From: Aliihoeflea sp. 2WW
GTDB taxonomy: Bacteria; Pseudomonadota; Alphaproteobacteria; Rhizobiales; Rhizobiaceae
Length of the DNA: 64,000 bases
Direction: 5' to 3'
Assembly: GCF_000497755.1 (NCBI RefSeq)
Contig: NZ_AYOD01000002.1
Location: forward strand, 62,001-126,000
The number at the start of each line of letters is the position of its first letter. Within the stretch, counting starts at the first letter, position 1. The notes beneath the pieces were generated by a model that was given only the letters and a program-made list of their open reading frames with translations, did no database searches and was not told the DNA's origin. Shown piece by piece: positions 1 to 8,797 of this stretch. A program made the position numbers and the translations under genes.

Positions 1-1925
1 ATGGCGCCTTCTGCGATCGCGTCGTCGACGGCCATCAGCCTCGTCGTCACCGGGGCGTTCTGCAGCACGATCTCGTTGGCGAGTTCCTCGACTCGCGCCA
101 GTTCCTCGGGCGCGATGGGCTTGGGATGCGAAAAATCGAAGCGCAGGCGGTCGGGCGCGACGAGCGAACCCTTCTGCGCAACGTGCGTGCCGAGCACTTC
201 GCGCAGCGCCTCGTGGACGAGGTGCGTGGCGGAGTGATTGCGGCGGATGCGGGCGCGGCGCGCGGCGTCGACCTTGAGTTCGACCGAAGCGCCGATCTTC
301 ACCGTACCCGACGCGACGCGTCCGAAATGGACGAACAGGCCGTCGGCCTTCTTCTGCGTGTCGGTGACGTCGATTGCGAAGCCTTCGCCCAGGATGCGGC
401 CGGTGTCGCCCACCTGGCCGCCGGATTCGCCGTAGAATGGCGTCTGGTTGACGACGATCGCGACGTCTTCGCCCTCTGAAGCACCTTCTGCCTGCGTGCC
501 GCCCTTGACGATCGCGGCGATGACGCCTTCGGCCGCTTCGGTGTCATAGCCGAGGAATTCGCTTGCGCCGACCTTGTCGCGGATGCCGAACCAGACGGTT
601 TCGGTTGCCGCTTCGCCGGAGCCTGCCCAATTGGCGCGCGCCTCGGCCTTCTGTCGCTCCATCGCCGCGGAAAACGCGTCGGTGTCGACGGAAATGCCGC
701 GCTGGCGCAGCGCGTCCTGCGTCAGGTCGAGCGGGAAGCCGTAGGTGTCGTAGAGCTTGAACGCCGTCTCGCCATCGAGGCGGTCGCCCTCACCGAGCTT
801 TTCGGTCGCATCCGACAGGAGGCCAAGGCCGCGCGCGAGCGTCTTGCGGAAGCGCGATTCCTCGAGCTTCAGGGTCTCGGTGATGAGCGCCTGGCCGCGC
901 ACGAGTTCGGGATAGGCTTGGCCCATCTCGCGCACGAGCGCAGGCACGAGGCGCCACATCAGCGGATCTGCTGCGCCCAGAAGCTGCGCGTGCCGCATCG
1001 CGCGACGCATGATGCGGCGCAGGACATAGCCGCGGCCCTCGTTCGACGGCAGGACGCCATCGGCGATGAGGAAGCTCGCCGCGCGCAGATGGTCGGCGAT
1101 GACCCGGTGGCTTGCGCGGTTCTTGCCTTCGGCCTTGACGCCCGTCGCTTCTTCGGAAGCGCGGATCAGGGCCTTGAAGAGGTCGATGTCGTAATTGTCG
1201 TGAACGCCCTGAAGGACGGCCGCGATGCGCTCCAGCCCCATGCCGGTGTCGATTGAGGGACGCGGCAGGTCGATGCGCTGTTCCTTCGAAATCTGCTCGT
1301 ACTGCATGAAGACGAGGTTCCAGATCTCGATGAAGCGGTCGCCATCCTCATCCGGGCTGCCGGGAGGGCCGCCAGGAATGCCTTCGCCGTGGTCGTAGAA
1401 GATTTCGGAACACGGGCCGCAGGGGCCGGTATCGCCCATGGCCCAGAAATTGTCGCTCGTCGCGATGCGGATGATGCGGTCGTCGCCAAGCCCGGCGATC
1501 TTCTTCCAGAGCGCGGCCGCTTCGTCGTCCGTGTGGTAGACGGTCACGACCAGACGGGTCGGATCGATGCCGTATTCCCTGGTGATCAGGTTCCAGGCGA
1601 ACGTGATCGCCTCTTTCTTGAAGTAGTCTCCGAACGAGAAATTGCCCAGCATCTCGAAGAAGGTGTGATGGCGCGCGGTGTAACCGACATTGTCGAGATC
1701 GTTGTGCTTGCCGCCGGCACGCACGCACTTCTGCGCCGTCGCCGCGCGCGAATAGGGTCGCGTCTCAAGCCCGGTGAAGACGTTCTTGAACTGGACCATG
1801 CCCGCATTGGTGAACATCAGCGTCGGATCGTTGCGCGGGACGAGCGGGCTCGACGCAACCGCCTCGTGACCGTTCTTCCGGAAATAGTCGAGGAAGGTCG
1901 ATCGGATTTCGTTGACGCCACTCAT
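1..1925 (-). CDS. alaS: alanyl-tRNA synthetase, 3' end cut off by window edge
   Basis: Charges tRNA-Ala with alanine and hydrolyses mischarged Ser/Gly-tRNA in the cytoplasm. The visible 641 residues begin [11 protein letters not shown] and hold the class II catalytic core, including the [18 protein letters not shown] stretch after about residue 70. Near residue 575 the editing domain shows the metal-binding HSATH motif followed by a [11 protein letters not shown]-like segment. The stop codon and the C-terminal oligomerisation (C-Ala) part lie beyond the left edge. The ATG start follows GGTTCGCAG. It lies downstream of recA on the same strand, but recA has its own terminator, so alaS is probably transcribed from its own promoter in the gap of about 140 bp. 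Recognised with high certainty. Confidence 0.98.
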   Translation of the reverse strand, partial: MSGVNEIRSTFLDYFRKNGHEAVASSPLVPRNDPTLMFTNAGMVQFKNVFTGLETRPYSRAATAQKCVRAGGKHNDLDNVGYTARHHTFFEMLGNFSFGDYFKKEAITFAWNLITREYGIDPTRLVVTVYHTDDEAAALWKKIAGLGDDRIIRIATSDNFWAMGDTGPCGPCSEIFYDHGEGIPGGPPGSPDEDGDRFIEIWNLVFMQYEQISKEQRIDLPRPSIDTGMGLERIAAVLQGVHDNYDIDLFKALIRASEEATGVKAEGKNRASHRVIADHLRAASFLIADGVLPSNEGRGYVLRRIMRRAMRHAQLLGAADPLMWRLVPALVREMGQAYPELVRGQALITETLKLEESRFRKTLARGLGLLSDATEKLGEGDRLDGETAFKLYDTYGFPLDLTQDALRQRGISVDTDAFSAAMERQKAEARANWAGSGEAATETVWFGIRDKVGASEFLGYDTEAAEGVIAAIVKGGTQAEGASEGEDVAIVVNQTPFYGESGGQVGDTGRILGEGFAIDVTDTQKKADGLFVHFGRVASGTVKIGASVELKVDAARRARIRRNHSATHLVHEALREVLGTHVAQKGSLVAPDRLRFDFSHPKPIAPEELARVEELANEIVLQNAPVTTRLMAVDDAIAEGA

Positions 1926-2067
1926 CTGCGAACCTTTACGTGCTGACTGCCCGCGGAAACCGGGAGAGAACGCCTTTTAGCGTCAGGCAATTGGGCTGTC
2001 CAGAAATCAGCACCGAACGCCTGGCCGATTGCGCGAAGCGGCGGCGGCTCCTCCAAAATGCGAATGA

Positions 2068-2099
2068 AAAAGGCCGCCGGAACATCCGACGGCCTTCTT
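2068..2099 (-). terminator. Rho-independent terminator of recA
   Basis: Read on the minus strand, AAGGCCG-T-CGG, a short loop, CCG-G-CGGCCTT is followed by a T-rich run (CCTTTTTC). The stem has one internal mismatch. It starts about 20 bp after the recA stop codon and separates recA from alaS. Confidence 0.85.
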
Positions 2100-2120
2100 C
2101 GTCAACGCGACCGCCCGGAC

Positions 2121-3221
2121 TTACATGCCGGCGGCGTCATCAAAATCGGCATCGTCTTCGCCGTCGCCATCACGCTTTGCCTCGAGAAACTTTTCCGCGA
2201 TCAGGCCGGCATTCTGGCGAAGCGCCAGTTCGATCTCGCGGGCAGCCTCCGGATTGTCGCGCAGGAACTGTTTGGCGTTCTCGCGACCCTGGCCAAGACG
2301 TTGCGAATTGTAGGAGAACCAGGCGCCCGACTTCTCCACCACGCCAGCCTTGACGCCAAGATCGACCAGTTCGCCGACCTTCGACACGCCCTCGCCATAC
2401 AAGATGTCGAATTCGACCTGCTTGAAGGGCGGTGCAAGCTTGTTCTTGACGACCTTGACGCGGGTCTGGTTGCCGACGACCTCGTCGCGATCCTTGACTG
2501 AGCCGATGCGGCGGATGTCGAGGCGGACCGAGGCGTAGAACTTAAGCGCGTTGCCACCCGTCGTGGTTTCCGGCGACCCGAACATGACGCCGATCTTCAT
2601 GCGGATCTGGTTGATGAAGATGACCATGGTGTTGGACCGAGAAATCGACGCGGTCAGCTTGCGCAGCGCCTGGCTCATCAGGCGTGCCTGCAGGCCCGGC
2701 AGCGAATCGCCCATCTCGCCTTCGATTTCGGCGCGCGGCGTCAGGGCGGCGACCGAATCGACCACCAGCACGTCGATCGCTCCGGAGCGGACCAGCGTGT
2801 CGCAGATTTCCAGCGCCTGCTCGCCCGTATCGGGCTGCGAGATCAGCAGGTTTTCAAGGTCGACACCCAGCTTACGGGCATAGACGGGATCGAGCGCATG
2901 CTCGGCATCGACGAAGGCGCAGATGCCACCCTTCTTCTGCGCTTCGGCAACCGTATGCAGCGCAAGCGTCGTCTTGCCCGAGCTTTCCGGCCCATAAATC
3001 TCGACAATTCGCCCTTTCGGCAAGCCGCCGACGCCCAGTGCGATATCGAGACCGAGCGAACCGGTGGGAATGGTCGCGATTTCCACCACCTGCTCGTTCG
3101 CGCCGAGCCGCATGATCGAGCCCTTGCCGAACGCACGCTCGATCTGCGAAAGCGCAGCGTCGAGTGCCTTTGTCTTGTCCACAGATCTGTCCTCTACAAG
3201 CCGCAATGAATTCTGAGCCAT
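2121..3221 (-). CDS. recA: RecA recombinase
   Basis: ATP-dependent strand-exchange protein for homologous recombination and the co-protease that triggers LexA self-cleavage. The 366-residue product begins [23 protein letters not shown]. Walker A is GPESSGKT at residues 77-84, and the acidic C-terminal tail ends [14 protein letters not shown]. The reading frame stays open 83 codons further upstream, but that part is unlike RecA and would run through the promoter. The ATG at 3221 gives the usual alphaproteobacterial RecA N-terminus and is preceded by GGGGTATGTATC. Regulation is likely by LexA: a LexA-type box overlaps the predicted promoter about 60 bp upstream. It is transcribed alone, with a terminator immediately after it. 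Confidence 0.98.
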   Translation of the reverse strand: MAQNSLRLVEDRSVDKTKALDAALSQIERAFGKGSIMRLGANEQVVEIATIPTGSLGLDIALGVGGLPKGRIVEIYGPESSGKTTLALHTVAEAQKKGGICAFVDAEHALDPVYARKLGVDLENLLISQPDTGEQALEICDTLVRSGAIDVLVVDSVAALTPRAEIEGEMGDSLPGLQARLMSQALRKLTASISRSNTMVIFINQIRMKIGVMFGSPETTTGGNALKFYASVRLDIRRIGSVKDRDEVVGNQTRVKVVKNKLAPPFKQVEFDILYGEGVSKVGELVDLGVKAGVVEKSGAWFSYNSQRLGQGRENAKQFLRDNPEAAREIELALRQNAGLIAEKFLEAKRDGDGEDDADFDDAAGM

Positions 3222-3275
3222 GATACATACCCCGTGCTGGTCAGCGAAGATGGACAGTTCCGTGTCCCGTAGATT

Positions 3276-3304
3276 TTTGTACCTTTTTTGTTCCCTTTTT
3301 GCAA
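3276..3304 (-). promoter_or_regulatory. predicted recA sigma-70 promoter
   Basis: On the minus strand TTGCAA (3304-3299) and TACAAA (3281-3276) are separated by exactly 17 bp. A second -35-like CTTGAC lies a little further upstream. The distance to the recA ATG is about 55 bp. The promoter match is imperfect and rests on position and spacing. Confidence 0.55.
3279..3293 (-). promoter_or_regulatory. candidate LexA (SOS) box in the recA promoter
   Basis: The minus strand reads GAAC-N7-GTAC, which is GTAC-N7-GTTC on the plus strand. Alphaproteobacterial LexA is known to bind GTTC-N7-GTTC type boxes, so this site has one mismatch in one half-site. It covers the spacer and the first bases of the -10 element, where a repressor would block RNA polymerase. 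Confidence 0.6.
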
Positions 3305-3428
3305 GCGGGGTCAAGTCACTGGAATATATGGATTTAGTCGGACAGGTTCGAAATATGTTCTCCTTCTTCCGCAACGTCGTCGGCCGTCCCGCCCGCGCGA
3401 TTCCGACGGCCGGCGCGCGGGTGGCGCC

Positions 3429-4370
3429 ATGATCGGGCGATGTTCGATTCTTGCCGTGGGCGGCGCTCATATCGACCGGCGTGGTGTCGTCTCAGGCCCC
3501 TATCGTCCGGGTGCCTCCAATCCCGGTGCGATGCGCGAGGAGGTCGGCGGCGGCGCGTTCAACGCGTTGCGCAATGCCTGTCGCCTCGGCGCGCAAGGCG
3601 CAATGCTGTCGGTTCGCGGCGGCGATGCCGCCGGGCAGATGGTCGAGCGTGCGATCATCGCCGCCGGCATCGGCGACATTTCCGCGACATTCCTGGACCG
3701 CTCGACGCCGAGCTACACCGCAATCCTCGAAGAAACGGGCGAGCTCGTCTGCGGCTTTGCCGACATGGCGCTTTACGAGCAGGCCTTCGACAAGCAATTG
3801 CGCAGGCATCCCTTCCGCGATGCCATCGGCGGTACGGATGGCATTTTGACCGATGCCAACCTGCCGCAGCCCGCGCTCGAGCGGCTTGCCGGATCGATCG
3901 GGGCGCTGCCCCTTTTTGCGATCGGTGTCTCGCCGGCCAAAATTCAGCGGTTGAAGCCGATCCTCGGGTCGCTGTCGATGCTGTTCATGAACCGGAACGA
4001 GGCATGCGCGCTCAGCGGGCTTGGCGCAGGCGCACCCGACGAAGCTCTGGGCCGTGCGCTTTCCGAGAAGGGTCTTGCGCGTTCCGTGATCACCGCCGGC
4101 AGCGGCGGGCTGCTCCTGCTCGACGCAGGTCGCCTTGCGAAGCTGACGCCGCCCGATGTGAGGAACGTGCGCGACGTCACCGGTGCCGGCGATGCGCTGG
4201 CCGGCGTGACGATGGCGCGCATGCTGCAAGGGCTGGACTTCCACGAAGCGGTGCGCCATGGCATCGCCGCCGCGTCGCTGACGATCGAGAGCGAAACCGT
4301 CGTCGCGGATTTCGACGAGGCCAAATTGCTGAAACGCCTGGCCGACGTGCCGGAAGTCATCGGAGCCTGA
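3429..4370 (+). CDS. psuK: PfkB-family kinase, probable pseudouridine kinase
   Basis: Ribokinase-like sugar/nucleoside kinase of 313 residues. The N-terminal substrate loop has GGAHIDRRG and VGGGAFN, and the C-terminal PfkB signature [11 protein letters not shown] places the catalytic Asp at about residue 255. The function is inferred from the next gene, psuG, one base after its stop: PsuK makes pseudouridine 5'-phosphate and PsuG splits it to uracil and ribose 5-phosphate. The start is the ATG in GGCGCCATGATCGG; the frame is open further upstream but that part has no kinase character and reaches into the recA promoter. It is divergent from recA. A different nucleoside substrate cannot be excluded from sequence alone. 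Confidence 0.85.
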   Translation: MIGRCSILAVGGAHIDRRGVVSGPYRPGASNPGAMREEVGGGAFNALRNACRLGAQGAMLSVRGGDAAGQMVERAIIAAGIGDISATFLDRSTPSYTAILEETGELVCGFADMALYEQAFDKQLRRHPFRDAIGGTDGILTDANLPQPALERLAGSIGALPLFAIGVSPAKIQRLKPILGSLSMLFMNRNEACALSGLGAGAPDEALGRALSEKGLARSVITAGSGGLLLLDAGRLAKLTPPDVRNVRDVTGAGDALAGVTMARMLQGLDFHEAVRHGIAAASLTIESETVVADFDEAKLLKRLADVPEVIGA

Positions 4371-4371
4371 C

Positions 4372-5283
4372 ATGACGCCAAGCCAAGCCTATCTCGACTA
4401 TTCCACGGAAGTCTCCGCTGCCAAGCATGCCGGAAAACCAATCGTCGCGCTCGAAAGCACGATCATCACGCATGGCATGCCCTATCCGCAGAATGGCGAA
4501 ATGGCTGCGCGTGTCGAGGCGATCATCCGCGAGGAAGGCGCCGTGCCGGCAACGATCGCCATCGTCGACGGGCGAATCAAGATCGGACTGACCGACGCCG
4601 AGCGCGACGCCCTCGCGCAGGCCAGGAATGTGATGAAGCTCTCGCGTGCCGACCTTGCCTTTGCCGTGGCGCAGAAGAAGACAGGGGGCACCACGGTCGC
4701 CGCGACGATGATCGCCGCTGAACTCGCCGGCATCCAGGTCTTTGCGACGGGCGGCATCGGCGGCGTCCACAAGGGCGCCGAGACGAGCTTCGACATTTCG
4801 GCCGATCTCGACGAACTGGCACGCACGCCGGTCATCGTGGTCTCCGCCGGCGCGAAGGCGATTCTCGACGTCGAAAAGACGCTCGAAGTGCTGGAGACGC
4901 GCGGCGTCCCGGTCGTCGGTTACCGCACGGACGTCATGCCGGCCTTCTGGTCGTCGCGCTCTGCCCTCCCCGCTCCGTTGCGCCTCGACGAGGCGAGCGA
5001 CATCGCGGGGTTCCACCTGACGCGTCAGGAACTCGGTCTTCGCGGCGGCATGCTGATCGCCAATCCGGTGCCGCAGGACCAGGAAATTCCGGCCGAAATC
5101 ATGGCCGGGCATATCGCGCAGGCGCAAGCCGAGCTTGGCCCCAAGGGCATCACGGGCAAGGCGGTGACACCGTATCTGCTCGGCCGGCTGCTCGAACTCA
5201 CCGATGGCGCGAGCCTCAAGACGAACATCGCGCTGGTCGAGAACAACGCCCGGCTGGCGGCGAAGATCGCCAAGGCGCTCTAA
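4372..5283 (+). CDS. psuG: pseudouridine-5'-phosphate glycosidase
   Basis: Cleaves the C-C glycosidic bond of pseudouridine 5'-phosphate to uracil and ribose 5-phosphate. The 303-residue protein shows the family hallmarks ALESTIITHGMPYPQN (catalytic Glu at about residue 28), QKKTGGTTVAATM (the Schiff-base lysine region) and FATGGIGGVHKGAETSFD. The ATG follows the psuK stop by one base, so the two genes form a coupled operon. A strong bidirectional terminator lies seven bases after its stop. No dedicated pseudouridine importer is visible beside it, so the pair may recycle pseudouridine from RNA turnover or depend on a general nucleoside uptake system elsewhere. Confidence 0.95.
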   Translation: MTPSQAYLDYSTEVSAAKHAGKPIVALESTIITHGMPYPQNGEMAARVEAIIREEGAVPATIAIVDGRIKIGLTDAERDALAQARNVMKLSRADLAFAVAQKKTGGTTVAATMIAAELAGIQVFATGGIGGVHKGAETSFDISADLDELARTPVIVVSAGAKAILDVEKTLEVLETRGVPVVGYRTDVMPAFWSSRSALPAPLRLDEASDIAGFHLTRQELGLRGGMLIANPVPQDQEIPAEIMAGHIAQAQAELGPKGITGKAVTPYLLGRLLELTDGASLKTNIALVENNARLAAKIAKAL

Positions 5284-5289
5284 GCAAAG

Positions 5290-5317
5290 AAAAAGCCCCG
5301 GAAATCCGGGGCTTTTT
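5290..5317. terminator. bidirectional terminator between psuG and the OmpA-like gene
   Basis: A near-perfect hairpin AAAAAGCCCCGGA...TCCGGGGCTTTTT has an A-run on one side and a T-run on the other, so it can end transcription of psuG from the left and of the convergent OmpA-like gene from the right. Confidence 0.93.
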
Positions 5318-5324
5318 GCTTCGG

Positions 5325-5975
5325 TCAGGTGATCGGCGCGAGGTAGATTTCGACGCGGCGGTTCTGCTGGCGGCCTTCCGGCGTCGCGTTGGAGGTCACC
5401 GGCTGGCGGTCGCCGAAGCCGTTGACCGCGAAGCGACGGCCGTCGATGCCCTGCGCGTTGAGATAGTTCGCGACCGAAAGCGCACGGCGCTCCGACAGGC
5501 CCTGATTGTAGGACGGGTTGCCGGTCGAATCGGTGTGGCCGTTGACGTCCACGATGGTCTGCTCGTAGCGGCGCAGGACGAGGGCGACTGAATTGAGCGT
5601 GTTGTAGAATTCGCCGCGCACCTGATCCTGATCGGTATCGAACGTGACGTTGGACGGCATGTTGAGGATGATCTGGTCGCCCTGACGCGTGACCGATACG
5701 CCGGTGCCCTGAAGCTGCTGGCGCAGCTCGTCTTCCTGCCGGTCCATGTAGTTGCCGATCGCGCCGCCGCCGAGCGCGCCGACACCGGCGCCGATGAGTA
5801 CGGCGTTGCGCTGTGCACGGTCGCTGCCACCGACGGCAAGGCCGGCGAGCGCGCCGAGGCCCGCACCGATCGCAGCACCGCCGGCCGTATTCGACATGCG
5901 CTGCTCACCGGTGAACGGATCGGTCGTGCACCCGGCAGCGAAAATGAGAGCCGTCGCGGCGACGGCGAGCTTCAT
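5325..5975 (-). CDS. OmpA-family lipoprotein with glycine zipper
   Basis: Outer-membrane lipoprotein that probably anchors the envelope to peptidoglycan. From MKLAVAATALIFAAGC the lipid-modified Cys is about residue 16. A Gly-rich zipper follows (AGGAAIGAGLGALAGLAVGG and GAGVGALGGGAIGNYMDR), then an OmpA C-terminal domain with NGHTDSTGNPSYNQGLSERRA, which includes the Asp and Arg that bind diaminopimelate. The overall architecture resembles YiaD-type proteins. The start is debatable: GGAGGG sits 4 bp before an in-frame TTG at 5984, three codons upstream of the chosen ATG, so translation may begin there. The 216-residue length is normal for the family. Confidence 0.88.
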   Translation of the reverse strand: MKLAVAATALIFAAGCTTDPFTGEQRMSNTAGGAAIGAGLGALAGLAVGGSDRAQRNAVLIGAGVGALGGGAIGNYMDRQEDELRQQLQGTGVSVTRQGDQIILNMPSNVTFDTDQDQVRGEFYNTLNSVALVLRRYEQTIVDVNGHTDSTGNPSYNQGLSERRALSVANYLNAQGIDGRRFAVNGFGDRQPVTSNATPEGRQQNRRVEIYLAPIT

Positions 5976-6150
5976 CGAAGTCAAGATTCCCTCCAGCATT
6001 TGCCCTGAGCGTGCGGAAACACCCCGAATCCGCTGCATATCGTCTTCTAGCATCGATTGCGGCGGATTCGCGATCCCGTCCTGCCATCAAGCTGGAATGC
6101 GACCGGATTCCGTGCATTATGCCGCCAAACTCACGAGAGCCTGCCTGCCG

Positions 6151-6498
6151 ATGCATAAGACCGTTCCACTCGTCGCCGCCTTCACTCTGCTGGCTGCTGC
6201 CGGCTGCACGACCTTGAATGAAGGGCTCGAAGCGGAAGTGGTCAATTCGATCCGCTATGACGATACGCCTTGCCCGCAACTGATCGGCGAGCGAAACGCG
6301 CTGGCTACACAATATGGCGTGTCGCAGACCGTTCAGCGCACGCCGGCAACAGAATCGCGATTCATGGGCGTCGGTCCGCTGATTCCTGATCTGCGTGCCG
6401 AGGAGGTGCGGCAGCGCAATCTGGCCATCGGCCAGATCGATGCGATGAACCGTTCGCTGACGCGCCGCGCCTGTATCGGCGAAGCGGCGGCTACATAG
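6151..6498 (+). CDS. small hypothetical lipoprotein
   Basis: This 115-residue protein starts MHKTVPLVAAFTLLAAAGCTT, a lipoprotein signal with Cys at about residue 19, so it is expected in the periplasm attached to a membrane. The mature part has two further cysteines (DTPCPQL and RRACIGE) that could form a disulfide. No known domain is recognised. It is divergent from the OmpA-like gene, and its last 8 bases overlap the end of the convergent Mla-operon lipoprotein gene. The frame remains open upstream, but the signal peptide fixes the start. Confidence 0.7.
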   Translation: MHKTVPLVAAFTLLAAAGCTTLNEGLEAEVVNSIRYDDTPCPQLIGERNALATQYGVSQTVQRTPATESRFMGVGPLIPDLRAEEVRQRNLAIGQIDAMNRSLTRRACIGEAAAT

Positions 6499-7090
6499 CC
6501 GAAATCGCCCACGGCACGAGTTCGCTGATCGCCTGCGAGAACGCCTGGTCGAGGGCTGCGGCGTAGGCAATGTTGCCTGTTCCGGCAACGGGCGCCTGGG
6601 CGGTGAACAGCCGCGATGCGCGCACCGATCCGTTGCGATCGTTCAGCACCTTGACGAACAGCCCGACATCGGCCCGCGCTCCGCCGTCGACGCGAACGCC
6701 GAAGGAGCGGATTTCAGTCACGATCTGGTAGTCGATCGCCAGTCCCTGGCCCGGCAGCCCGACCCCCGCGAGACGCCCGGAAGCCTGGAACGCCTCGGAC
6801 AACCGCACCTGCACGACGCGCGGCAGTCGGTCCGACCATTGCGCGCCGGACAGATATTCGATCGAGCCGGGCGACGTGCGGATCACGATCTCCTGACCGT
6901 CGAGCGACTGCAGGGCGGTCGGCTCGGCGATCAGGATCTGGGTCCGGCCGCGCTGCGGACCGCTTGCAGCGGTGGCGGTCGTGGTCAGTTCGAACGTGTC
7001 GAGCGGCGCCGGGCCTCCACCGAGGAGCGCACAGCCGGACAAGGAAAGGGCGAGACCGGCCATGGCCAGAAAACGAAAACGCAATGTCAC
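6491..7090 (-). CDS. ABC-type transport auxiliary lipoprotein (PqiC/LptE-like), Mla operon
   Basis: Last gene of the mla-like operon and probably the outer-membrane partner of the MCE protein. The 199-residue product has an N-terminal lipobox (LALSLSGC, Cys about residue 19) and the family pattern of a short beta-rich domain, with VQVRLSEAFQASGRLAGVG and a conserved C-terminal stretch AALDQAFSQAISELVPW. The chosen start is GTG at 7090, preceded by GGGGGTCGATCT; longer in-frame starts would put an Arg-rich stretch before the signal peptide. It lies 94 bp after mlaD. Confidence 0.85.
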   Translation of the reverse strand: MTLRFRFLAMAGLALSLSGCALLGGGPAPLDTFELTTTATAASGPQRGRTQILIAEPTALQSLDGQEIVIRTSPGSIEYLSGAQWSDRLPRVVQVRLSEAFQASGRLAGVGLPGQGLAIDYQIVTEIRSFGVRVDGGARADVGLFVKVLNDRNGSVRASRLFTAQAPVAGTGNIAYAAALDQAFSQAISELVPWAISAM

Positions 7091-7184
7091 AGATCGACCC
7101 CCGAGATGATGGATTGAGCGAGGCGGATGCAACCGGCGCGCGCACACCCAGCCCTAGAATTGTCATTTGACATAATTGGTTCCC

Positions 7185-8783
7185 TCATCGGCGCTGGCGT
7201 CCGTCGAACTGGCGCACCTCGCCGGCACCCCCGCCCAGAATGCGCTGCGGATTTCGCTCGAGATCGGTGATCGCCCGTTCGATGCGGTTGATCGACTGGC
7301 GCGTGTCGCGGACCAGTCCGTCGACCTCGCGCAAGCCCTGCCCCGTGAAGCGAGAGAGATTACCCGAAATGACCCCCACCTGCTGGTTCAGCGTGTTTGC
7401 GACCTGACGATAGGCGGCAAGCGTCGCACTCGCATCGGCGATCAGACCTTGCGTGTTTTCTGAGCCCAGCACGTCGTCGACGCGCGCGTCGATCGTGTTC
7501 GCCATGCCGCGGAACGCATCGAGCGTCTGGCGTGCATCGGCGATAAGTCCTTCGGTCTCTTCCGAGCCGAGAAGGCTGTCGATGCGCTCGTTCAGCGTGT
7601 CGGCGACCTGGCGGAAGCTGCGCAGCGTGTCGCGCGTATCGGCGATCACGCCATCGGCCTGCCCCGAGCCGAGCAGGTCGTCGACGCGCACGAGAACGGA
7701 ATCGACACGAAGCGAAGCCTGGTTGAGCCGTTCGCCCAGAAGACGCGCATCGGAGATGATCGCGTCGATATCGTCGGAACGGCCGCTGACGGTCTCGGCC
7801 ACCGACGAGACGTCGGCCGCGGCCTGGCGGATGGTGTCGCTGGCGGCGGAGAAATTGGTCACGACCTCGCCGATCACCTGCGGATCGACCTCGCCGATGA
7901 TCGCCTCGACATTGGCGACGGCGCCATCGACGCGCGCGAACGTGCCCTGCGCGCTCTCGGTCAATTCGGCGACCGATGCGGACGCGCGGTCGACATTGGC
8001 CATGATGTTGGCAAGCCCGTCGCCAGCCACGCGCAGATCACCGGTGAATTCCTCGACGTTCGAAACCACGGCGTTGATCCGGTCGGGATCGATGGCGGCG
8101 ATGAAGGTTTCGGCCGCACCGAGCGTCGATTCGAGCTGGCCGGAGACCCTTGCGAGCGTTCCCGAGAGCTCGGAAACACTGGCCAGAAACGTGTCGATGC
8201 CTTCCGCATTGCGTCCGAGTGCTTCGGAGAAGCGCTGTGCGTTGCGGGCGGACTCGACCAGCGGACCGCGCACATCGGTTGCGAATCCTTCGAATTCCGT
8301 CAGGACCGAATCGGCCCGGCGGAAGATCGACTGGGCGCTCTCCAGAAGATTGGTCACGGCCGAAGGGTTCGCCGTCAGTTCCGCGACGGTGTTGTTGGCA
8401 TCGGCCTCGTCGAGAAGGCTCGGCTCGTCGAGATTGGCGCCGCGCAATTCGATGTTCGCCTGGCCTGTCAGGCCTGCGAGGCCGACATCGACCTGCGTCG
8501 AGCGGGTGATGGGCGTCAGCCGGTCGATCTCGGCATCGGCGATCGCGGCTGCCGGGTTGCGCGGATCGATATAGACGCGGCGGATGTCGCCGACACGCAC
8601 GCCGTTGAACAGGATCGCGCTGCCCCGCCCGAGGCCCGAAGCCGAACCGGGAATGAGGATGCGAACCTGCGCCGTCTCGCCGCGCTCGCCGACCGCAGCC
8701 GTCCAGTAGACGAAGGCGAAGGCGGACAGGATGGCGACCAGCGTGAAGATGCCGACGGTGACGTAATTGGCACGTGTTTCCAT
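7185..8783 (-). CDS. mlaD: MCE-family lipid-binding protein MlaD
   Basis: Substrate-binding subunit of an ABC lipid transporter that moves phospholipids between inner and outer membranes. One transmembrane helix (VTVGIFTLVAILSAFAFVYW, residues about 8-27) is followed by a single MCE domain up to about residue 115 (GSASGLGRGSAILFNGVRVG). A long helical tail of about 400 residues follows, much longer than E. coli MlaD (about 183 residues). The tail contains three in-phase 34-residue repeats at residues 366-467. A long tail may form a tube or bridge across the periplasm. It sits 14 bp after mlaF and before the PqiC-like lipoprotein. Confidence 0.93.
   Translation of the reverse strand: METRANYVTVGIFTLVAILSAFAFVYWTAAVGERGETAQVRILIPGSASGLGRGSAILFNGVRVGDIRRVYIDPRNPAAAIADAEIDRLTPITRSTQVDVGLAGLTGQANIELRGANLDEPSLLDEADANNTVAELTANPSAVTNLLESAQSIFRRADSVLTEFEGFATDVRGPLVESARNAQRFSEALGRNAEGIDTFLASVSELSGTLARVSGQLESTLGAAETFIAAIDPDRINAVVSNVEEFTGDLRVAGDGLANIMANVDRASASVAELTESAQGTFARVDGAVANVEAIIGEVDPQVIGEVVTNFSAASDTIRQAAADVSSVAETVSGRSDDIDAIISDARLLGERLNQASLRVDSVLVRVDDLLGSGQADGVIADTRDTLRSFRQVADTLNERIDSLLGSEETEGLIADARQTLDAFRGMANTIDARVDDVLGSENTQGLIADASATLAAYRQVANTLNQQVGVISGNLSRFTGQGLREVDGLVRDTRQSINRIERAITDLERNPQRILGGGAGEVRQFDGRQRR
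7383..7688 (-). repeat. three tandem 102-bp coding repeats in mlaD
   Basis: Three consecutive 34-residue units, residues 366-399, 400-433 and 434-467, share the pattern R-[VI]-D-x-[LV]-LGS-x5-G-[VL]-IAD-x4-TL-x3-R-x2-A-x-T-[LI]. They begin RVDDLLGSG, RIDSLLGSE and RVDDVLGSE. The DNA copies are diverged but keep the reading phase, with no gap. Confidence 0.85.
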
Positions 8784-8797
8784 TCAGATTCTCTCGT

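Noticed and set aside
3222-3470. An 83-codon N-terminal extension of RecA
   Set aside because: The extension has no RecA similarity and covers the predicted promoter and LexA box.
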